DNA of 32,500 nucleotides from an uncultured Bacteroidia bacterium (GCA_905478335.1 CAJQIC010000037.1:1-32500), one strand, 5' to 3'; counted from the first letter of the stretch, positions 1-9,082 are shown. Notes: a model not told the origin generated them from the letters alone. Numbers and translations are program-made.

Positions 1-1
1 T

Positions 2-637
2 TCTTCTGATAGAGGATTGTGTGGTGCTTTTAATTCGAACGTAATAAAAGCAACCAATAAGTTAATCGCTGAGCATTACGATGCTAATGGAGTAGACTTT
101 GAACTCATGTTCATCGGTAAAAAAGCTTACGACCCTTTTAAAAGAGGCGACTATAGTTTGAATACGGATAGCATGGCGCATTTAACGACGATCACTGCAG
201 AAAGCACTTTTGAAGTAGCTGAAGGAATCATCAATAGATTCAAAAGCGGCGATTTTGATGAAGTTCGTGTGATTTACAATCAGTTCAAAAACGCAGCGAC
301 ACAAATCGTAAAAGTTGAAAAAATGTTACCTGTTGAGATGGAGAAATTCGAATCAGAAGGTACAAACGCAAAAGCAACTGATTACATATTCGAGCCAGGT
401 AAGGCCGAGATATTGTATGACTTAGTTCCTAGAGCTGTCAAAACACAATTGTTTAAAGCGTGTCTTGATTCATTAGCTTCTGAACACGGTGCACGTATGG
501 TGTCTATGGACAAAGCGACTGAAAATGCTGGTGAGCTAATCGAAAAGTTGAAATTGAAATACAACCAAGCACGTCAAGCAGCAATTACTGGAGAGATCTT
601 AGAAATTGTTGGTGGAGCAGCTGCTTTGGAAGCGTAA
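2..637 (+). CDS. atpG: ATP synthase F1 subunit gamma, 3' part (5' end outside window)
   Basis: Gamma is the central rotor stalk of F1Fo ATP synthase; it turns inside the alpha3beta3 ring and couples proton flow to ATP formation on the inner face of the cytoplasmic membrane. The frame is open from base 2 and begins inside the family motif SSDRGLCGAFN, so the gene is cut by the window edge and about 212 residues remain. The C-terminal helix that enters the alpha3beta3 ring is clear: ARMVSMDKATENAGE followed by the RQAAITGEILEIVGGAAAL signature near the stop. The middle is low in similarity, as usual for gamma. A strong terminator follows at once, so atpG closes its operon. The atpD and atpC genes lie 5 kb away on the other strand, a split arrangement common in Bacteroidota. 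Identity is secure. Confidence 0.96.
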   Translation, partial: SSDRGLCGAFNSNVIKATNKLIAEHYDANGVDFELMFIGKKAYDPFKRGDYSLNTDSMAHLTTITAESTFEVAEGIINRFKSGDFDEVRVIYNQFKNAATQIVKVEKMLPVEMEKFESEGTNAKATDYIFEPGKAEILYDLVPRAVKTQLFKACLDSLASEHGARMVSMDKATENAGELIEKLKLKYNQARQAAITGEILEIVGGAAALEA

Positions 638-658
638 GCAAAATTTTTTAATATGCTA

Positions 659-687
659 AACCCAGTCCTTATGGACTGGGTTTTTTT
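659..687 (+). terminator. Rho-independent terminator of the atpG operon
   Basis: Perfect 10-bp stem, aacccagtcc pairing with ggactgggtt, around a 4-base loop (TTAT), running into seven Ts at 681-687. It starts 21 bases after the atpG stop. Confidence 0.93.
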
Positions 688-765
688 ATGTCATTATTTT
701 ACGATGACACAATAATTACATTCGATTTCACGCTATTAGTAGTACCCTATTGATTTGAAATTGAA

Positions 766-1518
766 ATGTTTAGACAGTTGTTATGTTTGTTGTTTGTTGG
801 CATTAGCGCTTCTGTGAGCGGACAAACACCATTGCAAACCGATACAGTACCTCAATCGGAACAACTGCACCAGCAGTCAAGTATTCAAGTGCTCGAGTTG
901 AAAATGCAGCAATTGGAATTAAACCGTCAAATCGAGCTTTTACAGAGGGATACAGTTGATCTGAACAAAGAAATCCAGTCTTTACAAACCGAGAATATGG
1001 AACTCGATAATGAGTTGAAAAAATACAAGAACGGGGTGTTCTTCGGTATAGGATTTGGGTTTAATTATTTTACCAGCAGTCCACCAAAGTATTATGTTAA
1101 AAACGACAGCACGATAGGGGAGTATGGTAACGAAAATGGTTTGAGTTTCATTCTTAGTGGTTTTATGGCATATAAGATTAAAGAAAAGCACAGCTTGATT
1201 TTCAATGTACCATTAGGCGATGTAACCAATAGAGAAGAGTTTAAGATTGGTTTGTTCAATCAAAAAATGGCCGGGGGCATTGGTTACGGCCGAAACCTCG
1301 GAAATGTGTCGTTGATATTCATTATGAATATTAGCCCTTATGAATCAATAGAGAAGGAACTTCTACTTGAAGAAAAGTTCGATATGGAGAAATATACAAA
1401 GATTAATCCAAGCGACTATCCAAGTACAACCCGTTACAGTCCGAGTTTTACCGTAGGATTTTCGTACAATTTTCAGACCGGAGGACAGTTAAATCCTGGG
1501 ACCATTACTGGATACTAG
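766..1518 (+). CDS. Exported coiled-coil protein with C-terminal beta-strand (outer-membrane-like) domain, unknown function
   Basis: I do not recognise a named family. The 250-residue product begins with a signal peptide (MFRQLLCLLFVGISASVSGQ, predicted cleavage near residue 19). Residues about 40-88 are a Leu/Gln/Glu-rich heptad stretch that should form a coiled coil. From residue 90 on, alternating Gly/aromatic strands (GVFFGIGFGFNYF, GLSFILSGFMAYKI, HSLIFNVPLGD, ending SFTVGFSYNF) look like a small beta-barrel facing the outer membrane. A trimeric or periplasm-spanning coiled coil with a membrane-anchored barrel would fit, but this is inference. It is a single gene after the atpG terminator; its stop overlaps by 3 bases the stop of the convergent carboxylase gene. 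No promoter was recognised. Confidence 0.75.
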   Translation: MFRQLLCLLFVGISASVSGQTPLQTDTVPQSEQLHQQSSIQVLELKMQQLELNRQIELLQRDTVDLNKEIQSLQTENMELDNELKKYKNGVFFGIGFGFNYFTSSPPKYYVKNDSTIGEYGNENGLSFILSGFMAYKIKEKHSLIFNVPLGDVTNREEFKIGLFNQKMAGGIGYGRNLGNVSLIFIMNISPYESIEKELLLEEKFDMEKYTKINPSDYPSTTRYSPSFTVGFSYNFQTGGQLNPGTITGY

Positions 1519-3149
1519 GTTTGTAAAACGCCTACGTTAAATTTTTCAATTGGGTTATTGTTTGCCATTTCAATCCCAGACGAAATCCAATCTCGTGTAT
1601 CAATTGGGTCAATAATGGCATCAACCCATATACGTGCAGCAGCATATTCAGGTGTTGTCTGAGTGTTGTAGCGGTCAATTATTTTATTGAGAAGCGCTTT
1701 TTCATCTGCTTCATCAATTTCTTTCCCGGCTTTTTTTAGTGAAGCCTTCTCAATTTGAAGCAGAACCTTGGCAGCTTGCTCTCCACCCATAACGGCAATC
1801 TTCGCTGTGGGCCAAGCAACAATTAGTCTTGGGTCATAAGCTTTACCGCACATAGCATAGTTACCTGCGCCATAACTGTTACCTACAACAACAGTAAATT
1901 TCGGTACAGTGCTGTTGCTCATAGCGTTAACCATTTTCGCGCCATCTTTGATGATGCCTCCATGTTCTGACCTTGAACCCACCATAAAGCCTGTAACGTC
2001 TTGTAAAAACACCAATGGAATTTTCTTTTGGTTACAGTTCATTATAAACCTGGCAGCTTTATCGGCAGAATCACTATAGATGACACCTCCAAACTGCATC
2101 TCACCCTTTTTGTTTTTTACTATTTGACGGTTGTTTGCAACGACGCCAACTGCCCAGCCGTTTATTCTGCCAAATCCACAAAGAATCGTTTTGCCGAAGT
2201 CTTTTTTATATTGTTTAAAATCTCCATTGTCGAGTAGTTGCTCAACCAATGTTACTGACTCGTAGGGTTTGGATCTTTCTGCAGGAAGAATTCCGTATAA
2301 GTCTTTTTGATTTGGCGTTTCAAATTTTTCTGTACTGTGGTTAAAACCAGCTTTTTCGAAACTCCCTATTTTATCCATTAAGAATTGGATCCGCTCCAAG
2401 CAAGCCTTGTCATTAGGGAATCGATCGTCTATAATGCCTGATATTTCTGTCTGCGACACAGAGCCTCCTAACGTTTCATTGTCAATATCTTCACCGATAG
2501 CCGCTTTAACAAGGTAAGAGCCCGCTAAGAAGATTGAACCTGTTTTATCTACGATAAGCGCTTCGTCAGACATGATAGGAAGGTAAGCACCTCCTGCCAC
2601 GCAACTACCCATTACAGCGGCAATTTGAATAATGCCTTTACTACTCATTACAGCGTTGTTTCGGAATATTCGCCCGAAGTGCTCTTTGTCTGGGAATATC
2701 TCATCTTGCATGGGTAGATATACGCCAGCGCTGTCAACTAAGTATATGATGGGTAAGTGGTTTTCCATTGCGATTTCTTGAAAACGCAAATTCTTTTTAC
2801 CTGTGATCGGGAACCATGCACCGGCTTTAACTGTCGCATCGTTTGCAACAATGATACATTGACGACCTTTCACTTTAGTTATTCCGCCTACGACGCCTCC
2901 AGCAGGACAACCGCCATGTTCTTCGTACATGTCATATCCAGCGTGTGCGCCTATTTCCAAAAACGAAGCATCATTATCTTTTAAGAAATTGATTCGCTCG
3001 CGGGCAAGCATTTTGCCCTTGCTTTTTTGCTTCGCCGCAGATTTGTCTCCTCCACCCTTAGCAATGGCCGCTATTTGGCTGTTTAGTTTGGTGAGTAACT
3101 GACGATACTTGTCTTCGTTTTTGTTAAATTCTAATTGCTCCGAATTCAT
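1515..3149 (-). CDS. Biotin-dependent acyl-CoA carboxylase, carboxyltransferase (beta) subunit, methylcrotonoyl-CoA type
   Basis: The carboxyltransferase subunit moves CO2 from carboxybiotin to an acyl-CoA. The 544-residue length is right for the stand-alone beta subunit of methylcrotonoyl- or propionyl-CoA carboxylase. The N-terminal crotonase-like half has IIVANDATVKAGAWFP, a hallmark of the methylcrotonoyl type, then PMQDEIFPDKEHFGRIF and GSCVAGGAYLPIMSDE with the Gly-rich oxyanion region. The C-terminal half has VVVGNSYGAGNYAMCGKAY and VMGGEQAAKVL. A role in leucine breakdown is therefore likely, but substrate cannot be fixed from sequence. The biotin carboxylase/biotin carrier subunit is not adjacent. 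No earlier in-frame start is possible, because a stop codon (TGA) lies two codons upstream of the ATG. A TAnnTTTG box sits only four bases before that ATG. Confidence 0.93.
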   Translation of the reverse strand: MNSEQLEFNKNEDKYRQLLTKLNSQIAAIAKGGGDKSAAKQKSKGKMLARERINFLKDNDASFLEIGAHAGYDMYEEHGGCPAGGVVGGITKVKGRQCIIVANDATVKAGAWFPITGKKNLRFQEIAMENHLPIIYLVDSAGVYLPMQDEIFPDKEHFGRIFRNNAVMSSKGIIQIAAVMGSCVAGGAYLPIMSDEALIVDKTGSIFLAGSYLVKAAIGEDIDNETLGGSVSQTEISGIIDDRFPNDKACLERIQFLMDKIGSFEKAGFNHSTEKFETPNQKDLYGILPAERSKPYESVTLVEQLLDNGDFKQYKKDFGKTILCGFGRINGWAVGVVANNRQIVKNKKGEMQFGGVIYSDSADKAARFIMNCNQKKIPLVFLQDVTGFMVGSRSEHGGIIKDGAKMVNAMSNSTVPKFTVVVGNSYGAGNYAMCGKAYDPRLIVAWPTAKIAVMGGEQAAKVLLQIEKASLKKAGKEIDEADEKALLNKIIDRYNTQTTPEYAAARIWVDAIIDPIDTRDWISSGIEMANNNPIEKFNVGVLQT

Positions 3150-3153
3150 ATGT

Positions 3154-3161
3154 CAAATATA
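3154..3161 (-). promoter_or_regulatory. Putative -7 box for the carboxylase beta gene
   Basis: On the minus strand the sequence is TATATTTG, an exact match to the Bacteroidota consensus TAnnTTTG. It ends four bases before the ATG at 3149. No good TTTG -33 box was seen about 20 bases upstream, so the call rests on the -7 match and position alone. If real, the mRNA would have almost no leader. Confidence 0.4.
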
Positions 3162-3212
3162 GGATTCCAGCGGAGTAACCGATTTGAGATTATAAATAAA
3201 TTTATCAAAATT

Positions 3213-3245
3213 TTTGAATCAAAAGCGGTAAGAGTGTTACTTTTG
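3213..3245 (+). promoter_or_regulatory. Promoter of the 4.5S RNA gene
   Basis: TTTG at 3213-3216 and TACTTTTG at 3238-3245, separated by 21 bases, match the Bacteroidota housekeeping promoter (TTTG, 19-21 bases, TAnnTTTG). The first base of the RNA's closing stem, 3250, lies about 5 bases downstream, where transcription should start. Confidence 0.8.
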
Positions 3246-3249
3246 CGCC

Positions 3250-3333
3250 GGCTGACACGACCAGCTCCCTCCGAACTCCCCCAGGGCAGGAATGCAGCAA
3301 GGGTAAGGAGGTTGTAGCGGTGCGATGTCAGCC
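3250..3333 (+). ncRNA. ffs: 4.5S RNA of the signal recognition particle (small bacterial type)
   Basis: This RNA pairs with Ffh to deliver nascent inner-membrane and secreted proteins to the membrane. The conserved domain IV is readable base by base: CAGG at 3282-3285, stem GCA at 3286-3288, GGAA tetraloop at 3289-3292, stem TGC at 3293-3295 and AGCA at 3296-3299; this is the Ffh-binding internal loop plus the FtsY-contacting tetraloop. The terminal stem is closed by ggctgaca (3250-3257) pairing with tgtcagcc (3326-3333), followed directly by seven Ts (3334-3340) that should end transcription. It is about 84 nt long, a hairpin without an Alu domain. A matching promoter lies immediately upstream. 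Open frames crossing this region in both strands are chance. Confidence 0.93.
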
Positions 3334-3437
3334 TTTTTTTATGCCATTTTTTTCGTGGAAAAATGGAGGGTATTTTTCTGTACTTTTTATTCATCCAATA
3401 GAAAAATTATGTTGCTTTGCAGTCTAAAACATATCAA

Positions 3438-4094
3438 ATGAAATTTTTTGTAGATACCGCTAACCTAAAACAAATTGAAGAAGCCCAAGATTTAGGAATC
3501 CTGGATGGAGTAACCACAAATCCAAGCTTGATGGCAAAGGAGGGGATTTCTGGAGTTGATAATGTGTTGGCGCATTACAAAGCCATTTGTGACCTGGTAG
3601 AAGGTGATGTAAGTGCTGAGGTAATTTCTACGGATTTCGAAGGCATGGTAAGAGAAGGTGAAAATCTTGCTCAAATTGACGATAAAATTGTGGTTAAGGT
3701 TCCAATGATTAAAGAAGGAATTAAGGCGATAAGGTATTTTGCCGACAATGGAATTAAAACAAACTGTACTTTGGTGTTTTCTGCAGGTCAGGCAATCATG
3801 GCGGCAAAAGCAGGTGCTACATACTTGTCTCCGTTTATCGGCCGAGTTGATGATATCAGTTGGGATGGGATGGAGTTAATCGAGCAGATTAGCAATATTT
3901 ACGCAATTCAAGGGTTTTCAACTGAAATTCTTGCTGCTTCTATTCGTAACCCATTGCACATTGTAAAAGCCGCTGAAGCTGGAGCCGATGTGTGCACATG
4001 TCCATTAAGCTCAATTTTGGGATTGTTAAACCACCCATTAACAGACATTGGGTTAGCTAAATTTTTAGCTGATCACAAAAAATCAAGCAACTAA
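3438..4094 (+). CDS. tal: Transaldolase, small (TalC/fructose-6-phosphate aldolase-like) type
   Basis: Transfers a dihydroxyacetone unit between sugar phosphates in the non-oxidative pentose phosphate pathway. I chose the ATG at 3438 (218 residues, MKFFVDTANL), because family members begin there; an in-frame start at 3417 would add seven unconserved residues. The TIM-barrel landmarks are present: DGVTTNPSLMAKEG near 23-36, the Schiff-base lysine K87 in IVVKVPM, and TNCTLVFSAGQA near 108-119. Two residues separate transaldolase from fructose-6-phosphate aldolase: E61 (EVISTD) and F133 (SPFIGRVDD). In E. coli FsaA these are Gln and Tyr, so transaldolase activity is the better call. The gene is followed by its own terminator. 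Confidence 0.93.
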   Translation: MKFFVDTANLKQIEEAQDLGILDGVTTNPSLMAKEGISGVDNVLAHYKAICDLVEGDVSAEVISTDFEGMVREGENLAQIDDKIVVKVPMIKEGIKAIRYFADNGIKTNCTLVFSAGQAIMAAKAGATYLSPFIGRVDDISWDGMELIEQISNIYAIQGFSTEILAASIRNPLHIVKAAEAGADVCTCPLSSILGLLNHPLTDIGLAKFLADHKKSSN

Positions 4095-4114
4095 TCGGAT
4101 AACAAAAACGTTAT

Positions 4115-4145
4115 AAAGAGCAACTACATGTAGTTGCTCTTTTTT
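4115..4145 (+). terminator. Rho-independent terminator after tal
   Basis: A near-continuous palindrome, agagcaactaca at 4117-4128 facing tgtagttgctct at 4129-4140, flanked by As on the left and Ts to 4145 on the right. It begins about 20 bases past the tal stop and 20 bases before the next start codon. Confidence 0.88.
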
Positions 4146-4164
4146 ATTTATTATTACCGCGATT

Positions 4165-4887
4165 ATGAAAAACATCGTCATCATACCAACCTACAACGAA
4201 ATTGAGAATGTCGAAGACATGATTCGGACCGTTATGGGCTTGGACTTCGATGTAGATGTTTTGGTTGTAGACGACAACTCTCCAGACGGCACAGCGCAAT
4301 GTGTTCAGTCTCTACAAAACGAGTTTAGCAACGTGTTTATTGAATCACGAGAAGAAAAGAATGGACTCGGTACGGCTTACATTCATGGGTTTAAATGGTG
4401 TTTAGCAAAGGGTTATGATTATATCTTTGAAATGGATTGTGATTTTTCACATAATCCCAAAGATCTTAAAAGATTATGGGACGCGTGTCAAAATGGGAAG
4501 GCCGACGTCGCGGTAGGCTCTCGCTACGTTGACCACTTAGTGAATGTCGTAAATTGGCCAATGGGACGGGTGTTATTGTCTTATTTTGCCTCTATGTACG
4601 TTCGATTCATCACTCGGATGAAAATAATGGACACCACAGCAGGTTTTGTCTGTTATAGTTCGGAGGTGTTAAAATCGATAAATCTGGATAAAATTCGTTT
4701 CCGCGGATACGCTTTTCAAATTGAAATGAAATTCACCGCAATTAAGCATGGATTCGCTATTTCGGAGGTTCCAATCATATTCACGGACCGCACAAAAGGG
4801 ACGTCGAAAATGAGCAAAGGAATTGTCAAGGAAGCACTTTTTGGAGTCATCCAAATGAAAATGCAGAGTTGGTTCCGAAAGTACTAA
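4165..4887 (+). CDS. Polyprenol monophosphomannose synthase (GT2, DPM1-like)
   Basis: Family members transfer mannose (or a related hexose) from a GDP-sugar to a polyprenyl phosphate on the cytoplasmic face, making the lipid-linked donor for GT-C mannosyltransferases that act outside. The 240-residue product is one GT2 catalytic domain with no membrane tail, like short DPM1. Landmarks: IIPTYNEIENV (7-17), VVDDNSPDGT (34-43), the metal-binding D91-x-D93 in EMDCDFSHNP, GSRYV (118-122), and the TTAGF and IIFTDRTKGTSKMS motifs. The x in DxD is Cys, where Ala is usual. It stands alone between two terminator or spacer regions. Sugar specificity (mannose, glucose or N-acetylhexosamine) is not certain. 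The GT-C-like protein at 21458-22864 is a possible user of its product. Confidence 0.9.
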   Translation: MKNIVIIPTYNEIENVEDMIRTVMGLDFDVDVLVVDDNSPDGTAQCVQSLQNEFSNVFIESREEKNGLGTAYIHGFKWCLAKGYDYIFEMDCDFSHNPKDLKRLWDACQNGKADVAVGSRYVDHLVNVVNWPMGRVLLSYFASMYVRFITRMKIMDTTAGFVCYSSEVLKSINLDKIRFRGYAFQIEMKFTAIKHGFAISEVPIIFTDRTKGTSKMSKGIVKEALFGVIQMKMQSWFRKY

Positions 4888-4893
4888 AAACTG

Positions 4894-4964
4894 TCCCAAT
4901 TCTGGAATCACCGTTTACTTGTTGGGAATAATCCCAAAGGTGTTCACTAAATAAATATTCCCAA
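4894..4964. repeat. Cluster of four TCCCAA/TTGGGA motifs, partly palindromic
   Basis: TCCCAA occurs at 4894-4899, 4932-4937 and 4959-4964, and its complement TTGGGA at 4922-4927. The central pair forms TTGGGAATAATCCCAA (4922-4937), a 6-bp inverted repeat with a 4-base gap; TTGGGAATA (4922-4930) and TATTCCCAA (4956-4964) form a second, 9-bp inverted repeat. No T-run follows, so it does not look like a terminator. It could be an operator or a repeat remnant. Confidence 0.45.
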
Positions 4965-5096
4965 AACACTTAAAATCAAATACTTAGGTGTATAATATTC
5001 TTTGGTAAGTTACTTGCAAACCATAGGCTGTAGTCAAAGTGTGCCTTGTGCATACTTTTAATTATAGTCGCATGATTAGAAAATTTTACCACAACG

Positions 5097-5660
5097 GTGT
5101 TCATCGCTTTTAACGGTCCAGTGCCTGTGACGTGGTTGGATTTTGAAGCAAAGGTGGTTGGTGCCAACGATGTTGACTTAAACTGGTCGACTGCTTCTGA
5201 AGAAAACAATAACTATTTTGTGGTTGAACGTTCATTGGATGGAGAAGTTTTTGAAAGCGTTAGTAAACACATTAACGGTGCGGGTAACTCATCTGAGGTA
5301 AACCATTACAACCATGTAGATCTTAATGTACCAAATGGGGTAATTTATTATCGAGTAAAACAGGTTGATTTTGACGGTCAGTTTGAGTATTCAGAAATAA
5401 GACTTGTCAATATTTTTGAGCAACGTACTGTTGTTGTCTATCCAAACCCGGCTAGAAACGAGGTTAATATTCAGGTGAATGGGGCCAACGGAGAGCAAGT
5501 TAGAATCACTAACCTGGCAGGTCAAGAGGTTGCCGCATCTCAAGTTACAAGCCACGGCTTCGTTGCCATAGATGCAACAGAGCTTCCAAACGGAATATAC
5601 TTCGTATCTATCCAATCAAGATGGCATAACGAGATTCGTAAAGTGATTGTCCAGAAATAA
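5097..5660 (+). CDS. Orphan C-terminal fragment of a type IX-secreted protein (probable gene remnant)
   Basis: The 187 residues match only the last two modules of a typical secreted Bacteroidota protein. Residues about 7-105 are the Ig-like segment that usually links cargo to the sorting domain (PVTWLDFEA, LNWSTASEENNNYFVVERS, YYRVKQVDFDGQFEYSE). Residues about 113-187 are a type A sorting domain: VYPNPARNEVNI, VRITNLAGQEV, LPNGIYFVSIQ, ending in KVIVQK. There is no signal peptide: the only start in frame is GTG at 5097, and an in-frame TGA lies at 5073-5075. A 13-codon reading frame starting MIRKF at 5072 overlaps in another phase but does not look like an export signal. Homology to the linker starts immediately at the 5' end, as expected after deletion of the upstream part. 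Without a signal peptide, export by the type IX route is unlikely. Confidence 0.7.
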   Translation: MFIAFNGPVPVTWLDFEAKVVGANDVDLNWSTASEENNNYFVVERSLDGEVFESVSKHINGAGNSSEVNHYNHVDLNVPNGVIYYRVKQVDFDGQFEYSEIRLVNIFEQRTVVVYPNPARNEVNIQVNGANGEQVRITNLAGQEVAASQVTSHGFVAIDATELPNGIYFVSIQSRWHNEIRKVIVQK

Positions 5661-5677
5661 TTGGATAAGCTTAACAC

Positions 5678-5712
5678 AAAAAAACCCGATGTAAATACAT
5701 CGGGTTTTTTTT
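5678..5712. terminator. Bidirectional terminator between the fragment gene and atpC
   Basis: aacccgatgta pairs with tacatcgggtt around a 2-base loop, with seven As on the left (5678-5684) and eight or more Ts on the right. It can end transcription from both sides: the plus-strand gene ending at 5660 and the minus-strand atpD-atpC unit ending at 5733. Confidence 0.92.
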
Positions 5713-5732
5713 ATAATATTCTGAAAGTAGAT

Positions 5733-5963
5733 TTATGCGAGTACGATAATTTTATTATTCAGTACTTCCACAATGCCACCTTTAACTTCGAAATCTTTTA
5801 CGCCTTCAGCTGTTTTAACACTAAGCGTTCCTTCATCCAAACTAGAAATAATAGCCGCGTGATTGTTTAACGTTTCAAACTTACCTTTTGAGCCAGGAAA
5901 CTTCACTGAAATGACTTCACCTTCATATAAGGTTTGGTCTGCTGTTATGAGTTCTAAATACAT
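5733..5963 (-). CDS. atpC: ATP synthase F1 subunit epsilon, short form
   Basis: Epsilon binds gamma at the foot of the F1 stalk and links it to the c-ring. The 76 residues cover only the N-terminal beta-sandwich: LELITADQTLYEGEVISV, PGSKGKFETLNNHAAIISSL, and EVKGGIVEVLNNKIIVLA at the end. The C-terminal helical hairpin found in E. coli-type epsilon (about 138 residues), which brakes ATP hydrolysis, is absent. Short epsilon is known in Bacteroidota, so this is not a truncation by mutation: a strong terminator follows the stop. It lies 5 bases after atpD and is certainly co-transcribed with it. Confidence 0.92.
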   Translation of the reverse strand: MYLELITADQTLYEGEVISVKFPGSKGKFETLNNHAAIISSLDEGTLSVKTAEGVKDFEVKGGIVEVLNNKIIVLA

Positions 5964-5968
5964 GCTAA

Positions 5969-7534
<1,566 letters not shown>

Positions 7535-7686
7535 CTAATTGTAAAAAAAACCGAAGGATTTTGCTCTTGATAGAAAGCCACTAATAATCAAGGCTTTCGG
7601 AGGACTTTTTTGCCTGTAAAAGCGGCTCTATAAAAATGAAACAAAAAATATTTTGTAGAAAATTTCCATAATTGGGAATTTGCTCT

Positions 7687-7694
7687 TATTTTTG
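7687..7694 (+). promoter_or_regulatory. Putative -7 box of the response regulator gene
   Basis: TATTTTTG is an exact TAnnTTTG match, 26 bases upstream of the ATG at 7721. TTTC at 7663-7666 lies 20 bases upstream, one base off the -33 consensus. No GG-N10-GC sigma-54 promoter was seen here, so the regulator does not obviously activate itself. Confidence 0.55.
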
Positions 7695-7720
7695 TAACTG
7701 ATAAACAACATGCTACTATT

Positions 7721-9082
7721 ATGGCCGACGAATTTAAAATCTTTATTGTAGAAGATGACGTATGGTATGGCGAGGTAATCGAATACCATCTTTCGCTTAA
7801 TCCAGATGTTACGGTAAAGAAATTCACAAATGGAAAAGACTTTCTAAAATGTCTTGATGAACAACCATCTCTTGTAACGCTTGATTATTCATTACCTGAT
7901 ATCTCGGGTGAAGAAGTTTTAAAGCGTATTAAGGAATATAGTCCTGAAACACCTGTCGTAATTATTTCTGGTCAAGAAGATATAGGCACAGCCATATCAC
8001 TTCTAAAGGACGGAGCCTACGACTACATCATAAAAGATGATGAGACGAAAGACCGCATCTGGAATGTTATCAAAAATATACGGGAGAAGGAAGAACTGAA
8101 AGAGGAGATCTCTCAACTTAAAACCCAAATTGTTCAGAAATACGACTTCAGCAAGAGCATTATTGGCAACAGTTCGCCAATGAAGCGTATTTTTAGTCTT
8201 ATCCAAAAAGCCATCGGAAGTAATATAACCGTGTCTATTACGGGTGAAACTGGAACGGGTAAAGAAGTTGTTGCCAAGGCGATACATTATAACAGTGCCA
8301 GAGCTAAAAAGCCGTTTGTGGCTGTCAACATCACCGCAATACCATCAGAATTGATGGAAAGTGAAATGTTTGGTCATGAGAAAGGTGCATTTACAGGAGC
8401 CATTGCTCGCCGAATTGGAAAATTCGAAGAAGCAACGGACGGCACAATCTTTTTAGATGAGATTGGTGAGATGGATATTAACATGCAATCTAAACTGTTA
8501 AGGGTATTACAAGAAAAGGAGCTAACCCGTGTAGGTGGTACTGGCGTAATCAAATTGAACTCTCGAATCCTTGTTGCAACGCATAAAGATTTGGCAGAAG
8601 AAGTACGTAAAGGAAACTTTAGAGAAGATTTATACTACAGATTGCTTGGTTTGCCTATTAGTCTGCCAGCTTTAAGAGAAAGAGGGAATGATATTTTACT
8701 GCTAGCTAAACATTTTATCGATGAGTATTGTAAAGAGAATGAGATGGGTAAACTAACCGTTTCTCCTTCGGCACAAAACAAGTTGTTGAAATATCCTTGG
8801 CCTGGAAACATTCGTGAACTAAAGGCAGTTGTTGAATTGTCATGTGTTATGACGGATTCGAACACAATAGACGATGAACACATAACGTTTAACTCGTCAG
8901 GTTCTATTGATACCTTACTTCAAGCAGAAATGCCTCTTAGAGAGTATACCAATAGAATTGTAAAATACTACTTGGATAAATACAATCAAGATGTTGTCAC
9001 AGTTGCGAAAAAACTGAATATCGGAAAGTCAACGATATACAGAATGTTACAGGAAGAGACAGTATCGCTTACCAATAATTAA
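7721..9082 (+). CDS. Sigma-54-dependent response regulator, NtrC family
   Basis: A phosphorylation-controlled activator that remodels RNA polymerase carrying sigma-54. The 453 residues show three domains. Receiver, 5-120: acidic pair D12/D13, phosphoacceptor D55 in LVTLDYSLPD, S83 and K105. AAA+ domain, about 143-385: Walker A GETGTGKE at 175-182, the sigma-54 contact loop GAFTGA at 222-227, Walker B GTIFLDE at 241-247, and arginine-finger candidates R301 and R307. C-terminal Fis-type helix-turn-helix, about 408-445 (VAKKLNIGKSTIYRML). All catalytic residues are intact, so it should be active. An Hpt-domain gene follows after 35 bases and may deliver its phosphate; no histidine kinase is nearby. 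The target genes are unknown. Confidence 0.95.
   Translation: MADEFKIFIVEDDVWYGEVIEYHLSLNPDVTVKKFTNGKDFLKCLDEQPSLVTLDYSLPDISGEEVLKRIKEYSPETPVVIISGQEDIGTAISLLKDGAYDYIIKDDETKDRIWNVIKNIREKEELKEEISQLKTQIVQKYDFSKSIIGNSSPMKRIFSLIQKAIGSNITVSITGETGTGKEVVAKAIHYNSARAKKPFVAVNITAIPSELMESEMFGHEKGAFTGAIARRIGKFEEATDGTIFLDEIGEMDINMQSKLLRVLQEKELTRVGGTGVIKLNSRILVATHKDLAEEVRKGNFREDLYYRLLGLPISLPALRERGNDILLLAKHFIDEYCKENEMGKLTVSPSAQNKLLKYPWPGNIRELKAVVELSCVMTDSNTIDDEHITFNSSGSIDTLLQAEMPLREYTNRIVKYYLDKYNQDVVTVAKKLNIGKSTIYRMLQEETVSLTNN

Noticed and set aside
3344..3366. Hairpin ccattttt/aaaaatgg just after the 4.5S RNA
   Set aside because: Eight AT-rich pairs with no T-run; the RNA already has a closing stem followed by seven Ts. 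Probably chance in AT-rich spacer.
3146..3394. An 82-codon minus-strand open frame and a 60-codon plus-strand frame over the 3135-3394 region
   Set aside because: Both run through the 4.5S RNA gene and its terminator; composition is not protein-like and the RNA explains the region.
3438..4094. Fructose-6-phosphate aldolase
   Set aside because: E61 and F133 are the transaldolase residues; the aldolase would have Gln and Tyr.
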